Of a stretch of 64,000 nt of DNA, positions 24,531-33,571 are shown one piece after another (position 1 is the first letter of the stretch; every line of letters begins with the position of its first letter). The position numbers and the translations under genes are program-made. This stretch comes from Rivibacter sp049446155. GTDB taxonomy: Bacteria > Pseudomonadota > Gammaproteobacteria > Burkholderiales > Burkholderiaceae_C. The stretch covers positions 226,774 through 290,773 of the forward strand of contig NZ_JBMSEE010000007.1 of the NCBI RefSeq assembly GCF_049446155.1. The letters run 5' to 3'. A model generated the notes under the pieces. The model saw nothing but the letters and a program-made list of their open reading frames with translations. It had not been told where the DNA came from and ran no database searches.

Positions 24531-26396
24531 TCAGGCCGCGCGCGCCCGGAAGCGCTCCAGCTGCTCCGGCGCCAGCGCATCCAGCACCTGCACCGCATGC
24601 GCATGGCCCTGCGCGACGATGGTGTCGAAGCGGTCCCACTGCAGCATGCCCACGCGCTCGAGCGGCGGGTTGAAGTAGAGGTCCGTCAGCTTGCGAGCGG
24701 CGCGCTGGCGCGACGAGCTGTACAGGATGGTCACGTTCATCAGGTAGGCCATCAGCGACGGGAACTTGTAGCGCCGCTTGGGCCGCGGGCGCAGGCGGTC
24801 GCGCAGCAGCGTCCACACGCCGGGCGGCTCGGCGTGTTCGATGCGCCTGGGCTTGCGGAACTCGAGGTCGACGCCGATCACCGAGCCGACGCCGGGTTCG
24901 TCGAGCATCGCGTCGACCGGGAAGTTGTTGAAGGTGCCGCCGTCGCACAGCAGGTCGCCGTCGTGGATCACCGGCGGCAAGGCACCCGGGATCGACAGGC
25001 TCGCGCGCACCGCCTTGGCGAGGTTGCCGCGGCGGATGCGGTGCTCGCTGGCCTGCGAGTAGTTGCTGGCGACGCAGTAGTAGTTCTTCCAGAGGTCTTC
25101 GACGTCGGCGTCGAAACCCAGCAGCTCGCGCACCGCGGTCTCGAGCAGGCGCCGCATGCGCCGGCCCTTGATCAGCGAGAGCATCGGCAGGACGTTGAAG
25201 TCGCCGGTCGGGTTGTCGGAGAAGGCGCGCTTGGCGAGTGCATGCACCTCCTCGTGCGGCCGGTCGCAGGCCACCAGCAGCCCCATCACCGCGCCGATGC
25301 TCGTGCCGCCGACATAGTCGACCTCGATGCCGCGCGCGGCCAGCTCGCGGCAGATGCCCAGGTGCGCGAAGCCGCGCGCGCCGCCACCGGCCAGCACCAG
25401 GCCGACCGCGTTGTGCGTGAGGATGCGCGCCAGGCGCGCCAGGTCGCGTTCCAGTGCCGGGCGCAGGTGCACGTGCGTCGCCACGGGCCGGCGCTCCAGC
25501 CAGCGGCGCGTGCCGCGCGGGCAGCGCCGGTCCTCGGGATGCAGCAGCACCAGGGTCTCCGCGGCCTCGTGGCGGCTGCTGCGCGCCATCAGGCAGCGGC
25601 GCTCGGTTTCGTGCAGTTCGGGCGGCTGGTCGGCGTCGGCCAGCAGCAGGATCTCGTCGCAGCGGTGGCTGCAGCGGTCGGTCCAGGCGTCGGGGGCGCC
25701 GTTGCCGAGCAGCAGCACGTACTCGTGCTGCGCCTCGATCTGGTCGAGCCGCAGCGCGGTCAGGCGGTTGACCTCGGCCACGTCGTGCGGTGCCTCGCCC
25801 AGCAGGCCGGCCTCGCGCAGCTCGGCCAGCATCGAGCGCTCGTCGACCACGCGCACGCGGCCGTAACCCGCCAGGTGCACGGCCAGCCGGTCGGCGAAGC
25901 CGCGCAGGTCGATGCCGGCGGTGATCGGCAGCAGCGCCAGCGTGACCGGGCGCGCGAGCCGCGAGCGGCTTTGCGTCGACTGCAGGCGCTGGATCAGCTG
26001 GCGCGTCAGCGTGATCGACAGCTGCGCGCTGCTGGCCAAAAGCGGCCCGAACTCGGCGCGGTCGAGCCGCACCAGCACCGAGTCGCGGATCGCGACCACG
26101 GTGGCCGAGCGCGGCTCGTCGGTGTAGAGGCTCATCTCGCCGATGACCTGGCCGCGCGCCATCTCGCGCACCATGTGCTCGATGCCGTCGTCGTCGCGCA
26201 CGTAGGCGCGCAGCCGGCCGCTGACCACCAGGTACATCGAGTCGCCGCGCTCGCCCTGGCTCATCAGCGTCTCGCCGGCGCCGATCTCGACCCATTGCAG
26301 CCGCTCGCGCAGCAGGGCCATGGCCTCGGGCTCCAGGTTCCCAAGAAAGGTGCGCAGGTGCCGGTCGAGCAACTCTTCCTGGTAGGACTGGCGCAT
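24531..26396 (-). CDS. Patatin-like phospholipase with N-terminal cyclic-nucleotide-binding domain
   Basis: A 621-residue protein of the NTE/RssA-like family. Residues ~5-130 are a cNMP-binding domain with phosphate-binding GEMSLYTDEPRSATV. A middle Rossmann-like region follows, then a patatin domain with AGGGARGFAHLGI (oxyanion loop), the nucleophile GGTSIG near 362-367, and DGG near 484 (catalytic aspartate). It should hydrolyse membrane lysophospholipids or phospholipids, gated by a cyclic nucleotide. It is the first gene of the operon that ends with the cyclase. ATG at 26396; the divergent glutaminase start is 196 bases away. Confidence 0.9.
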   Translation of the reverse strand: MRQSYQEELLDRHLRTFLGNLEPEAMALLRERLQWVEIGAGETLMSQGERGDSMYLVVSGRLRAYVRDDDGIEHMVREMARGQVIGEMSLYTDEPRSATVVAIRDSVLVRLDRAEFGPLLASSAQLSITLTRQLIQRLQSTQSRSRLARPVTLALLPITAGIDLRGFADRLAVHLAGYGRVRVVDERSMLAELREAGLLGEAPHDVAEVNRLTALRLDQIEAQHEYVLLLGNGAPDAWTDRCSHRCDEILLLADADQPPELHETERRCLMARSSRHEAAETLVLLHPEDRRCPRGTRRWLERRPVATHVHLRPALERDLARLARILTHNAVGLVLAGGGARGFAHLGICRELAARGIEVDYVGGTSIGAVMGLLVACDRPHEEVHALAKRAFSDNPTGDFNVLPMLSLIKGRRMRRLLETAVRELLGFDADVEDLWKNYYCVASNYSQASEHRIRRGNLAKAVRASLSIPGALPPVIHDGDLLCDGGTFNNFPVDAMLDEPGVGSVIGVDLEFRKPRRIEHAEPPGVWTLLRDRLRPRPKRRYKFPSLMAYLMNVTILYSSSRQRAARKLTDLYFNPPLERVGMLQWDRFDTIVAQGHAHAVQVLDALAPEQLERFRARAA

Positions 26397-26592
26397 GAGA
26401 AGGACAGCAGTTCCTGGACGACGAGACGGCGCGCGACGGCGGCCGAACTGGTCGAGTATGGATGCCGGTCCCTGCCGCGACAACTGGCGCTTGCCAGCGA
26501 ACAACGCGCCGTCGCGGGCGCTCTCCCCCCGCGGACGGAGGGGCGCGGGGGGCGCCCGTTTGCCGCAGCACGAAACTTGCAAGCTGGTGCGC

Positions 26593-28446
26593 ATGCCATC
26601 TGCGCCATCCACCGAACTCGCGGGCTCGCCGGTCGAGGCCTACCTGCAGCAGCTGCACGCCGAGTTCAAGTCGCTCGATGGCGGCCAGCTCGCGAGCTAC
26701 ATCCCGGAGCTGCTGAAGGCGGACCCCGGCTGGTTCGGCATCGCGATCGCCACCGTCGACGGCCATGTCTACGAGGTCGGCGACGTTGCGCAGGCCTTCA
26801 CGATCCAGTCGGTCTCGAAGCCCCTGGTCTACGGCATGGCGCTCGAGGACCGCGGCCTCGCGCGCGTGCTGGAGGCGATCGCGGTGGAGCCCAGCGGCGA
26901 CGCTTTCAACTCGATCAGCCTCGAGCCCGGCAGCGGCCGACCGCTCAACCCGATGATCAATGCCGGCGCGATCGCCGCCTCGTCGCTGATCGCTGGCGCC
27001 GACGCGAGCGCGCGGCTCGCGCGTGTGGTCGACGCGTTGTCGGCCTACGCCGGGCGGCCGCTCGCGATCGACGAGGCGGTGGCCGAGTCCGAGCGCAGCA
27101 CCGGCCACCGCAACCGCGCGATCGGCCACATGCTGCGCAACTACGGGATCATCGACGCCGATCCCGAGCCCTCGCTGGATCTGTACTTCAAGCAGTGCTC
27201 GGTGCTCGTGACCTGCCGCGACCTCGCGCTGGTGGCGGCCACGCTGGCCAACGGCGGCGTCAACCCGCTGACGCAGCAGCGCGCGGTGCGCAGCGAGTTC
27301 GTCAGCCCCATCCTCAGCGTGATGACGACCTGCGGCATGTACGACTTCGCCGGCACCTGGGCCTATCGCGTCGGCATGCCGGCCAAGAGCGGCGTCGGCG
27401 GCGGCATCATCGCCGTGTTGCCCGGCCAGCTCGGCATCGGCGTGTTCTCGCCGCCGCTGGACGCGCGCGGCAACAGCGTGCGCGGTGTGCGCGTGTGCGA
27501 GCGCCTGTCCGAAGACCTGGGCCTGCATTTCCTGCAGCCGCCGCGGCCCTCGGTGTCGACGGTGCGCGCGCGCTACACGCTGGCGGCGGTGCGCTCCAAG
27601 CGCCGCCGCGCGCCCGAGGAGAACGCGGTGCTCGAGCGCCACGGCCACGCGGTCGCGGTCTACGAGCTGCAGGGCGACCTGCGCTTCCCGACCATCGAGC
27701 AGGTGCTGCGCGACGTGGTGGCCGCCGGCGACGAGCGGCGCTTCACGCTGCTCGACTTCGAGCGCGTGAGCCATGTCGACCATGCCGCCGCGCGCCTGCT
27801 CGCGAGCCTGGCGCACTACTGCGCGACGCGCGACCAGCACCTCGTGCTCACGCGCGTGCGCCGCGGCAAGCTGCTCTGCGGGCTGGAGGCCGAACTCGAC
27901 CCGCGCGACGCGCACTGGATCAGCTTCCAGCCCCAGCTCGAACTCGGCCTCGAATGGTGCGAGCGCCGCGTGCTCGAACGCCACGGCAGCCTGCGGGTGA
28001 TCGGCACCGTCGACCTGGCCGGCCACCGCCTGTGCGTCGGCGCGAACGACGACGAGCTGGCCTGGCTTGCGGCCAACACCGAACGCCGCGACGACGAACC
28101 CGGGGCGCTGATCGTGCGTCGCGGCGATGCGTCGGACGCGGTCTTCCTGCTGATGCGCGGCGACGCCAGCGTCGTGGTCGAGCTGCCCAACGGCGGCCAC
28201 AAGCGCCTGGCCACGCTGTCGGCCGGCATGAGCTTCGGCGAATCGGCGCTGCTGGCCGGCGGCGTGCGCTCAGCCGACGTGCGTGCCGACACCATGGTCG
28301 AGTGCCGCGTGCTGCGCCGCGATCGTTTCGAGGCGCTGCAGGCCGAGCATCCGGCGCTGGCGATCCGGCTGCTGCGCAACCTGCTTCAAAGCAGCGCCGA
28401 GACCACGGTGCGGCTGACCGCCGAGGTCAGCGCGCTGGGCGGCTGA
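26593..28446 (+). CDS. glsA: Glutaminase A fused to STAS and cyclic-nucleotide-binding domains
   Basis: A 617-residue protein. Residues ~10-310 are a serine-dependent glutaminase (IQSVSKP with the Ser73-x-x-Lys76 catalytic pair, NPMINAGAIA, KSGVGGGIIAV). A STAS domain at about 340-450 follows (YELQGDLRFPTIEQVL, FERVSHVDHAAARLL), then a cNMP domain at about 485-610 with FGESALLAGGVRSADV. It deamidates glutamine to glutamate and ammonia. The architecture parallels the SulP protein across the intergenic region: an enzyme, a STAS domain and a cNMP domain. The frame also runs upstream without a stop, but the ATG at 26593 precedes the family N-terminus. Confidence 0.9.
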   Translation: MPSAPSTELAGSPVEAYLQQLHAEFKSLDGGQLASYIPELLKADPGWFGIAIATVDGHVYEVGDVAQAFTIQSVSKPLVYGMALEDRGLARVLEAIAVEPSGDAFNSISLEPGSGRPLNPMINAGAIAASSLIAGADASARLARVVDALSAYAGRPLAIDEAVAESERSTGHRNRAIGHMLRNYGIIDADPEPSLDLYFKQCSVLVTCRDLALVAATLANGGVNPLTQQRAVRSEFVSPILSVMTTCGMYDFAGTWAYRVGMPAKSGVGGGIIAVLPGQLGIGVFSPPLDARGNSVRGVRVCERLSEDLGLHFLQPPRPSVSTVRARYTLAAVRSKRRRAPEENAVLERHGHAVAVYELQGDLRFPTIEQVLRDVVAAGDERRFTLLDFERVSHVDHAAARLLASLAHYCATRDQHLVLTRVRRGKLLCGLEAELDPRDAHWISFQPQLELGLEWCERRVLERHGSLRVIGTVDLAGHRLCVGANDDELAWLAANTERRDDEPGALIVRRGDASDAVFLLMRGDASVVVELPNGGHKRLATLSAGMSFGESALLAGGVRSADVRADTMVECRVLRRDRFEALQAEHPALAIRLLRNLLQSSAETTVRLTAEVSALGG

Positions 28447-28449
28447 GCT

Positions 28450-29328
28450 TCAGGGCAGGGCGCGCAGCGCCGACACCAGGCCGGGAAGGACGCGTTCGCG
28501 CAACTCGGGTGGCCCGCCTTCCTGCGCCGCGATGTACAGCGGCATCAGGAAGCCCTTCACATCGTGCACACGCGCCAGCGATGCAAGCGAGGCCGGCTCG
28601 CCCGGCGGCACGGCCGCTTTCGTCAACTGCGTGAACCACTGCCGCCATTCCTCGGTGGAATGCAGCCCGCGGCGGGCGACGAACAGCACCGGCCGCGCCA
28701 GCCGCTCGCTCTCGCCGTGCACGTAGGCGTGGCCGGCCGGCATGACCTGGCTCGCCACCGCGGCGAGGATGCGGTCGAGCTGCTCGCGCGTGAGCGCCGG
28801 GTTCAGCGCGAACTGCATCAGCGCGTCGGAGGCGTGCGCGACGCTGTGGCGCCAGCCGATGCCGGGCTCGAAGCCCCGGTAGTCGGTGACCGCGCGCAGC
28901 TGCTCGGCCACGCGCGTGAGCGTGGCGTCGCGTTCGGCGCTCGTCCACACGCCGCGCAGGCGGTCGTCGCGCACGACCTCGGCCAGCGCCAGCATCGCGA
29001 ACGGCCGCGCGACGCCGTCGGGGTCGGGCGCCGAGAGCATGTCTTGCAGGCGCACGCCGAGCTCGCGCGAGGTTGCGCTCGTCAAGGCGCCGGTGCGCAG
29101 CCAGGTCTGCAGCGCCTCGAAGGCGAGCTGATCGCGCAGCTGCGGATCGGGGCTGGCCAGGCAGGGCAGAAGATCAAAGGCGAGGCGCGTGCGCCGCTCG
29201 GCATCGGCGAGCTGCCACTGGGACGCCTTCAGCGCTTCGAGCTGCGCACGGGGCCATTCGGATGGCGGACAGGCGTGCGCGGCGATCGACACGGCGACCA
29301 GCAGCCCTGCGGCGGCGAGGCGGCGCAT
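28450..29328 (-). CDS. Secreted DUF2785 protein
   Basis: A 292-residue protein with a short signal peptide (LAAAGLLVAVSIAAHA) and an all-alpha, HEAT-like body matching the DUF2785 family (FDLLPCLASPDPQLRDQLAFEAL, GWRHSVAHASDALMQFALNPAL). No catalytic motif is visible and its function is unknown. It is convergent with the glutaminase (three bases between stops) and starts four bases after the LysE stop, so it is probably cotranscribed with LysE. Confidence 0.82.
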   Translation of the reverse strand: MRRLAAAGLLVAVSIAAHACPPSEWPRAQLEALKASQWQLADAERRTRLAFDLLPCLASPDPQLRDQLAFEALQTWLRTGALTSATSRELGVRLQDMLSAPDPDGVARPFAMLALAEVVRDDRLRGVWTSAERDATLTRVAEQLRAVTDYRGFEPGIGWRHSVAHASDALMQFALNPALTREQLDRILAAVASQVMPAGHAYVHGESERLARPVLFVARRGLHSTEEWRQWFTQLTKAAVPPGEPASLASLARVHDVKGFLMPLYIAAQEGGPPELRERVLPGLVSALRALP

Positions 29329-29332
29329 CGCG

Positions 29333-29947
29333 TCAGCCCCGCAGCGGCAGCGCCGCGCCGATCGCGACGAACACGCCGCCGCAGGCCTGGTTGAAGCGCC
29401 GGCCGACGCGCGCGAGCCAGGGGCTGATGCGCTGGGCCAGGCTGGCGATCAGCAGCTCGGTGGCGATCTCGACGACGGCGAAGCTGCCGGCCATTACCGC
29501 GAACTGCAGCGCCAGGTCGCGCGACGGATCGACGAACTGCGGCAAGAAGGCGGCGAAGAACAGCAGCGCCTTGGGGTTGGTGACCGCCGAGAGCAGCCCC
29601 TGCCGGAACAGCGACGCGCCGCCGCGCGGCGCCGCGGCGGCGGCCTTCGGCCCGAGGCCGATCGGTGGCGAGCGCCAGACCTGAATGCCCAGCCAGACCA
29701 GATAGGCACCGCCGATCCACTTCATCACCGTGAGCCAGGTCAGCGAGGCCTGCAGCAGTGCGCCGATGCCGAACATCGACAGCGCGATCAACGTGACGAA
29801 GCCCAGCGCGCCCCCGGCGATCGTGAAGAGCGCCTTGCGCCGGCCGTGCAGCGCGCCGTGGGTGAGCGCGAGCAGGCCGTTCGGGCCGGGCGACAGCGAC
29901 AGGCCGATCGAGGCGAGGAGGTAGACGAGCCAGGTATGGAGATCCAT
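29333..29947 (-). CDS. LysE/RhtB-family amino acid exporter
   Basis: A 204-residue membrane protein with about six hydrophobic segments and the family N-terminus (LLASIGLSLSPGPNGLLAL, the SPGPN motif). TNPKALLFFAAFLPQF lies mid-protein and a positively charged loop between the halves. It exports an amino acid or similar solute; the substrate is unknown. It is the second gene after the NUDIX gene, with a 33-base gap, and directly precedes the DUF2785 gene. Confidence 0.88.
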   Translation of the reverse strand: MDLHTWLVYLLASIGLSLSPGPNGLLALTHGALHGRRKALFTIAGGALGFVTLIALSMFGIGALLQASLTWLTVMKWIGGAYLVWLGIQVWRSPPIGLGPKAAAAAPRGGASLFRQGLLSAVTNPKALLFFAAFLPQFVDPSRDLALQFAVMAGSFAVVEIATELLIASLAQRISPWLARVGRRFNQACGGVFVAIGAALPLRG

Positions 29948-29980
29948 GCCCGGCGATGCTGTCGGGCCTTGCGCGGCGGG

Positions 29981-30394
29981 TCAAGCGGCCAGTCGATGGC
30001 GCACGGCCGCGATGGCGCGCCGATAGACCTCGTGCCACGCGGCATCGGGTTCGGCATGCAGCGGATGCCAGAAGAACTCGAACACGAGGCCGCCGCCGTC
30101 GAGCGTGCGGTGGGACCAGCGATCGGCCAACGGGTCGGACACTTCGCAGCGCTGGAACGACCACACCTGACCGTCAAAGCCGCTGGCCCACGGGCCCAAG
30201 TCGCGCGAGACATGCGTGGCGACGAGGCCGGACTCCTCGCACAGCTCGCGCAAGGCAGCGTGGGCGGGACTTTCGCCGGGCTCGATGCTGCCCTTGACGA
30301 GCTGCAACCCTGCGAGCGGGTGGCGAAAGGCGAGGAGCTCGGTGTGCGCGCTCGCGTTGCGCAGCACGATGGGGCAGGCTTTGCCGGGCGTCAT
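29981..30394 (-). CDS. NUDIX hydrolase
   Basis: A 137-residue protein with a canonical NUDIX box, GSIEPGESPAHAALRELCEE followed by SG (residues ~34-55), giving the required GX5EX7REUXEEXGU spacing. It hydrolyses nucleoside-diphosphate-X compounds; the substrate is unknown. The ATG at 30394 overlaps the stop of the upstream NTF2-like gene (ATGA), so the two are translationally coupled. Confidence 0.9.
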   Translation of the reverse strand: MTPGKACPIVLRNASAHTELLAFRHPLAGLQLVKGSIEPGESPAHAALRELCEESGLVATHVSRDLGPWASGFDGQVWSFQRCEVSDPLADRWSHRTLDGGGLVFEFFWHPLHAEPDAAWHEVYRRAIAAVRHRLAA

Positions 30395-30780
30395 CGATCG
30401 CCGAGGGGCGTGCCTTGGTGGAACACCAGCTGCCAGCCCGACGGGCCGAGCTGCCAGATCGACGATCTGAGCGTCTCGCGTTCGATGCCGCCGTCGGGAC
30501 GGCGCCGGACCGACCGGTAGGTCAGCAAGGCGACATCGGCCCCGAGCTTCCTCACCGCATATCCGGACGACTCGATGCTGCCGGCGCCCGTGTCCTCGCA
30601 CGCCATGCGCGAAAGGATCTGCGCACGGTCGTAGCACGTGCCGGAGCGGCCGAACTCGGTGAAGTCCGAATGGATCAGGTCGCCCACACGCTGCGGTGAA
30701 CGCCGCACGGCGGGCGATTGCAGTGCGAGCTCCAGTGCGATCAGCTGGCGCGCGAGTGCGTCGGAAGCGGACAGGTTCAT
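30391..30780 (-). CDS. DUF4440/NTF2-like small protein
   Basis: A 129-residue cone-shaped-fold protein similar to the SnoaL/NTF2 group (ALELALQSPAVRRSPQRVGDL, FTEFGRSGTCYDRAQIL, WQLVFHQGTPLGD). Members bind small molecules or act as stress-related proteins; no catalytic residues are obvious. It is the first gene of a short run with NUDIX, LysE and DUF2785, and lies 63 bases downstream of mfnB on the same strand. Confidence 0.78.
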   Translation of the reverse strand: MNLSASDALARQLIALELALQSPAVRRSPQRVGDLIHSDFTEFGRSGTCYDRAQILSRMACEDTGAGSIESSGYAVRKLGADVALLTYRSVRRRPDGGIERETLRSSIWQLGPSGWQLVFHQGTPLGDR

Positions 30781-30843
30781 CAGCAGATCAAGCTCACCGA
30801 GGTCTCGGCATTCTCGGCCCGGCCGGGCCCCGCCCGAACCCGC

Positions 30844-31584
30844 TTACGAAATGGTGGCAATGGCCGCGGCCTTGCCGACCCGCGCCGTGCTCAACAGGGC
30901 CGCCAGCCGCGCGGCATCGAGCCCTTGCCGCCGATCCCCGGCGCAGACCGCGCCGCGAAAGCCGGCCACGTCCGGCGCCAGCGCGGCGATGCGTGGCCAG
31001 TCGGCCAGGCGCAGCGAGCCGGCCAGGCCGGCCCTGGCGCCGGTGCGGTGCGCGCGGGCGATGAAGCGCGCGAGCGTCGCGTCGTCGTGCCGCTCGAGCA
31101 GCGAGCGCGACTTGTCGGACGTGTCCAGCATCCACGCGGGGAAGCGGTGCCGCGCCGCGTGGTCGAGCAGCCCGTTCGCGACGCCGCCGTCGGCGATGAA
31201 GACCGGCACGACGGGCGTGGGCTGCGAGGCCAGCAGGTCCAGCAGCGCCGTCGCCTGCGCCGGCGAGCCGGTCGACGCGTCGACACCCACCTTGACCCAG
31301 TCGACGCCGCAGGCCGCCGTGGCGGCGATGCGCCGGGGCAGGGCGGCCATCGCGGCCGCATCGTCGAGCCGCAGGTCGCCGACGGTGGCGCTGATGCGCG
31401 CTGGCGAGCCGGCGCGCTTCACGGCGCGCACGACGGCATGGATGCGCGCGATCGGCAGCGCACCGAGTGCACCGTCGTTCGGCTCCTTGAGATCGATCAG
31501 CGCGACCCCGGCCGCGGCTGCGGCCAGCGCTTCGGTTTCGTCGCGCACGCTGACGAGCACGCGGATGTTCGCCAGGCCGCTCAT
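30844..31584 (-). CDS. mfnB: (5-Formylfuran-3-yl)methyl phosphate synthase MfnB-like
   Basis: A 246-residue TIM-barrel protein with the MfnB signatures: LIDLKEPNDGALG near residue 31 (lysine of the Schiff base), CGVDWVKVGVD, FIADGGVANGLL, and GLAGSLRLAD. The archaeal enzyme makes the furan ring of methanofuran from two glyceraldehyde-3-phosphate molecules, and methylotrophs need the same step for methylofuran. It is coupled to the DUF447 gene by an ATGA overlap and is the last gene of the dmrB-DHPS-DUF447-mfnB run. Confidence 0.92.
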   Translation of the reverse strand: MSGLANIRVLVSVRDETEALAAAAAGVALIDLKEPNDGALGALPIARIHAVVRAVKRAGSPARISATVGDLRLDDAAAMAALPRRIAATAACGVDWVKVGVDASTGSPAQATALLDLLASQPTPVVPVFIADGGVANGLLDHAARHRFPAWMLDTSDKSRSLLERHDDATLARFIARAHRTGARAGLAGSLRLADWPRIAALAPDVAGFRGAVCAGDRRQGLDAARLAALLSTARVGKAAAIATIS

Positions 31585-32177
31585 GAGGATCCCTTCGCAG
31601 CGGCGGCCTCGCGCTGCTGGCGCACCGCGGCCATCAACCAGCCCCAGGCCTCGCGCTCCGCGTCGCCGGCGGTCTTGTCGATCGCGATGCGCAGGTACTC
31701 GACCTCGCCGTCGACCTTCTCGCGCGGCAGCATGTGCAGCCGGCTGACCAGCACCGCGCCCTCGATCACCGCGGCCTGCGCGCGGTTGAAGCCGGCGAAG
31801 GGCGCATGGGTCTCGTCGCGCACGCGCGCGAAGCGCAGCGTCGGCCGCTCGGCGTGGTCGTCGTCGTGCACCAGTTCCAGCTCGCTGTGGGCCAGCGCGT
31901 TGGCGAGCCTCATGCCGGGCACCGCGGACGTCGGGACCAGCGGCCATTCGCGCGGGCCCAGCCAGCGCGCGCAGACCGCGCCGGCGAACACGCGCACGTC
32001 GGTGGTCAGGTTGAGCACCGCGTGGCCGCTGGCGCGGATGTTGTCGAGCGTCGCGCTGGGCTTGAACGGCATCAGCACGACCTCGCGGCCGCGGTAGCGC
32101 ACGCCGAACGGCGCGACGTGGGCGCGGCCTTCGCGATCGACCGTGGTCACCACGGTTTCGTAGATCATCTCGTTCAT
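31581..32177 (-). CDS. DUF447 family protein of the C1 cluster (flavin-reductase-like barrel)
   Basis: A 198-residue protein of the DUF447 family (YETVVTTVDREGRAHVAPFGVRY, MPFKPSATLDNIRASGHAVLN, FAGFNRAQAAVIEGAVLVSRL). The family fold resembles flavin-binding split-barrel proteins, and it occurs in archaea and H4MPT-linked methylotrophs. It is linked by ATGA overlaps to the DHPS-like gene upstream and mfnB downstream. The step it performs in cofactor synthesis is not known. Confidence 0.85.
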   Translation of the reverse strand: MNEMIYETVVTTVDREGRAHVAPFGVRYRGREVVLMPFKPSATLDNIRASGHAVLNLTTDVRVFAGAVCARWLGPREWPLVPTSAVPGMRLANALAHSELELVHDDDHAERPTLRFARVRDETHAPFAGFNRAQAAVIEGAVLVSRLHMLPREKVDGEVEYLRIAIDKTAGDAEREAWGWLMAAVRQQREAAAAKGSS

Positions 32178-33571
32178 GCGGCGTTCTTCTTGTTGTGCGT
32201 GAGGGTGGTGCCCGGCGCGCATTGCTCGTTCGCATCGTCGGGCGCGCGCTCGACGGCCGCGCCCCAGTCGAGCGGCTGGTCCTGCGCGTAGCGCTTGCCG
32301 AGCTGCCACGCGACTTCGGCGCGCGCCAGCTCCACGCCCATGTAGAAGGCGTGCGCCGCGTCGTCCTCGAGCCCGAGCTGCGGCCACAGCGCGAACGGGT
32401 CGCGCTCGATGCGCATGCCGTCGCGGTTGTAGACATGCAGGCCCGCCGGCGAGATCTGGACGCGGAAGTTCGGGTCGCGCACCTGCGCCGCGGTGGCCGC
32501 GATCTCTTCGGGCGTGTCGGGAAAGGGCTGCTTGGCGTGCACCGTCATCAGCGCGTCGCTCAGGCCCTTGGGCAGGCTGTGCGTGCTGGCGGCCGCGTGC
32601 ATGATGCGCCGCGCCCAGTCGGCCTCGCGCACGGCGCGGCGCGCGTGCTGGCTGACCTGCGTGGTGAGGATGGCCGCGGCATCGAGCTCGGCGCAGATGC
32701 CCAGCATCAACGCGTTGATGCCGCTGGTGTCGGCCTCGGTCAGCTCGGTGATGTTGCCCACGCCGACCAGGATCTCGACCTCGGGCTCGCGCTCGCGCAG
32801 CCGGTGGTAGCGCGCGAGCGAGGCGAGAAAGCCGAACGGCAGCGGGTCGAGGATGGGGTCGGCCATGAAGGGCCGGCCCTTGGCGCGCATCGCGGCAATG
32901 GCCGCATCGAGCGAGGCTTCGTCTTGCGGCGTGCGCGGGATCAGCACCGGCGTCGAGGCCACCTCGTCGGCCAGCCACAGCGTGTCGACCGTGAGGCTGA
33001 GCAGGTAGTCGGCGCCGGCTTGGCCGCCGCGGCGCAGTTCGTCGACATCGAGCGAGTCGACGCTGACCGTGAAGCCTTCGGCCTTGAGCGCGCGCACCGC
33101 GTCTTCCAGATGCGCAAAGGGCGTGGCCGGCAGGCCGCCGAGGTCGATCACGTCGGCGCCGTCGGCCTTCAAGGCGCGGGCGCGCTCGACGGTGGCGGCC
33201 ACGTCGAGCCGCGGCGCGTCGACGATCTCGGCGAAGATCCTCGTGCGCCAGCGGCTCAGGTCCACCGGCTGCGCCTCGCGGCTGAAGAAGCGCGGCAGGT
33301 CCTTGAGCTCCTCGGGGCCGCGCTGAACCGGGATGCCGTAGTGGGCCGTGAGCGCATCGACGTCGCCGCGCGCGCGGCCGGGCAGGATGATGCGGTCGGC
33401 CTGCACCGGCGCGGCGACGCGGCGCTTGACCATGTCGGTCGTCATCAGCGCGGCGACCTGCAGCCCGATCTCGCGCACCTCCCAGCTGAAGGCCGGCGGC
33501 TCGATGCCCGCGAGCACGCGCCTGAGCGCGGGCTCGGCCAATCGGCCGGTCAGGAAGAGGATGTGTTCCAT
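32174..33571 (-). CDS. Dihydropteroate synthase-like protein of the H4MPT pathway
   Basis: A 465-residue protein. A pterin-binding-like TIM barrel follows an N-terminal region (MEHILFLTGRLAEPALRRVL; VIDLGGLPATPFAHLEDAV; VSVDSLDVDELRRG; ILVGVGNITELTEADTSGIN). It matches the archaeal-type dihydropteroate synthase-related family, longer than FolP. It plausibly acts where the pterin is joined to the arylamine (product of MptG) in H4MPT synthesis. It overlaps dmrB by 22 bases and DUF447 by ATGA. Confidence 0.88.
   Translation of the reverse strand: MEHILFLTGRLAEPALRRVLAGIEPPAFSWEVREIGLQVAALMTTDMVKRRVAAPVQADRIILPGRARGDVDALTAHYGIPVQRGPEELKDLPRFFSREAQPVDLSRWRTRIFAEIVDAPRLDVAATVERARALKADGADVIDLGGLPATPFAHLEDAVRALKAEGFTVSVDSLDVDELRRGGQAGADYLLSLTVDTLWLADEVASTPVLIPRTPQDEASLDAAIAAMRAKGRPFMADPILDPLPFGFLASLARYHRLREREPEVEILVGVGNITELTEADTSGINALMLGICAELDAAAILTTQVSQHARRAVREADWARRIMHAAASTHSLPKGLSDALMTVHAKQPFPDTPEEIAATAAQVRDPNFRVQISPAGLHVYNRDGMRIERDPFALWPQLGLEDDAAHAFYMGVELARAEVAWQLGKRYAQDQPLDWGAAVERAPDDANEQCAPGTTLTHNKKNAA

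Noticed and set aside
24597..28634. A very long plus-strand open frame across the patatin and glutaminase genes
   Set aside because: Its translation is low-complexity and arginine/alanine-rich, and it overlaps in antisense or out of frame two genes with full domain structure; open frames of this length are common shadows at this GC content.
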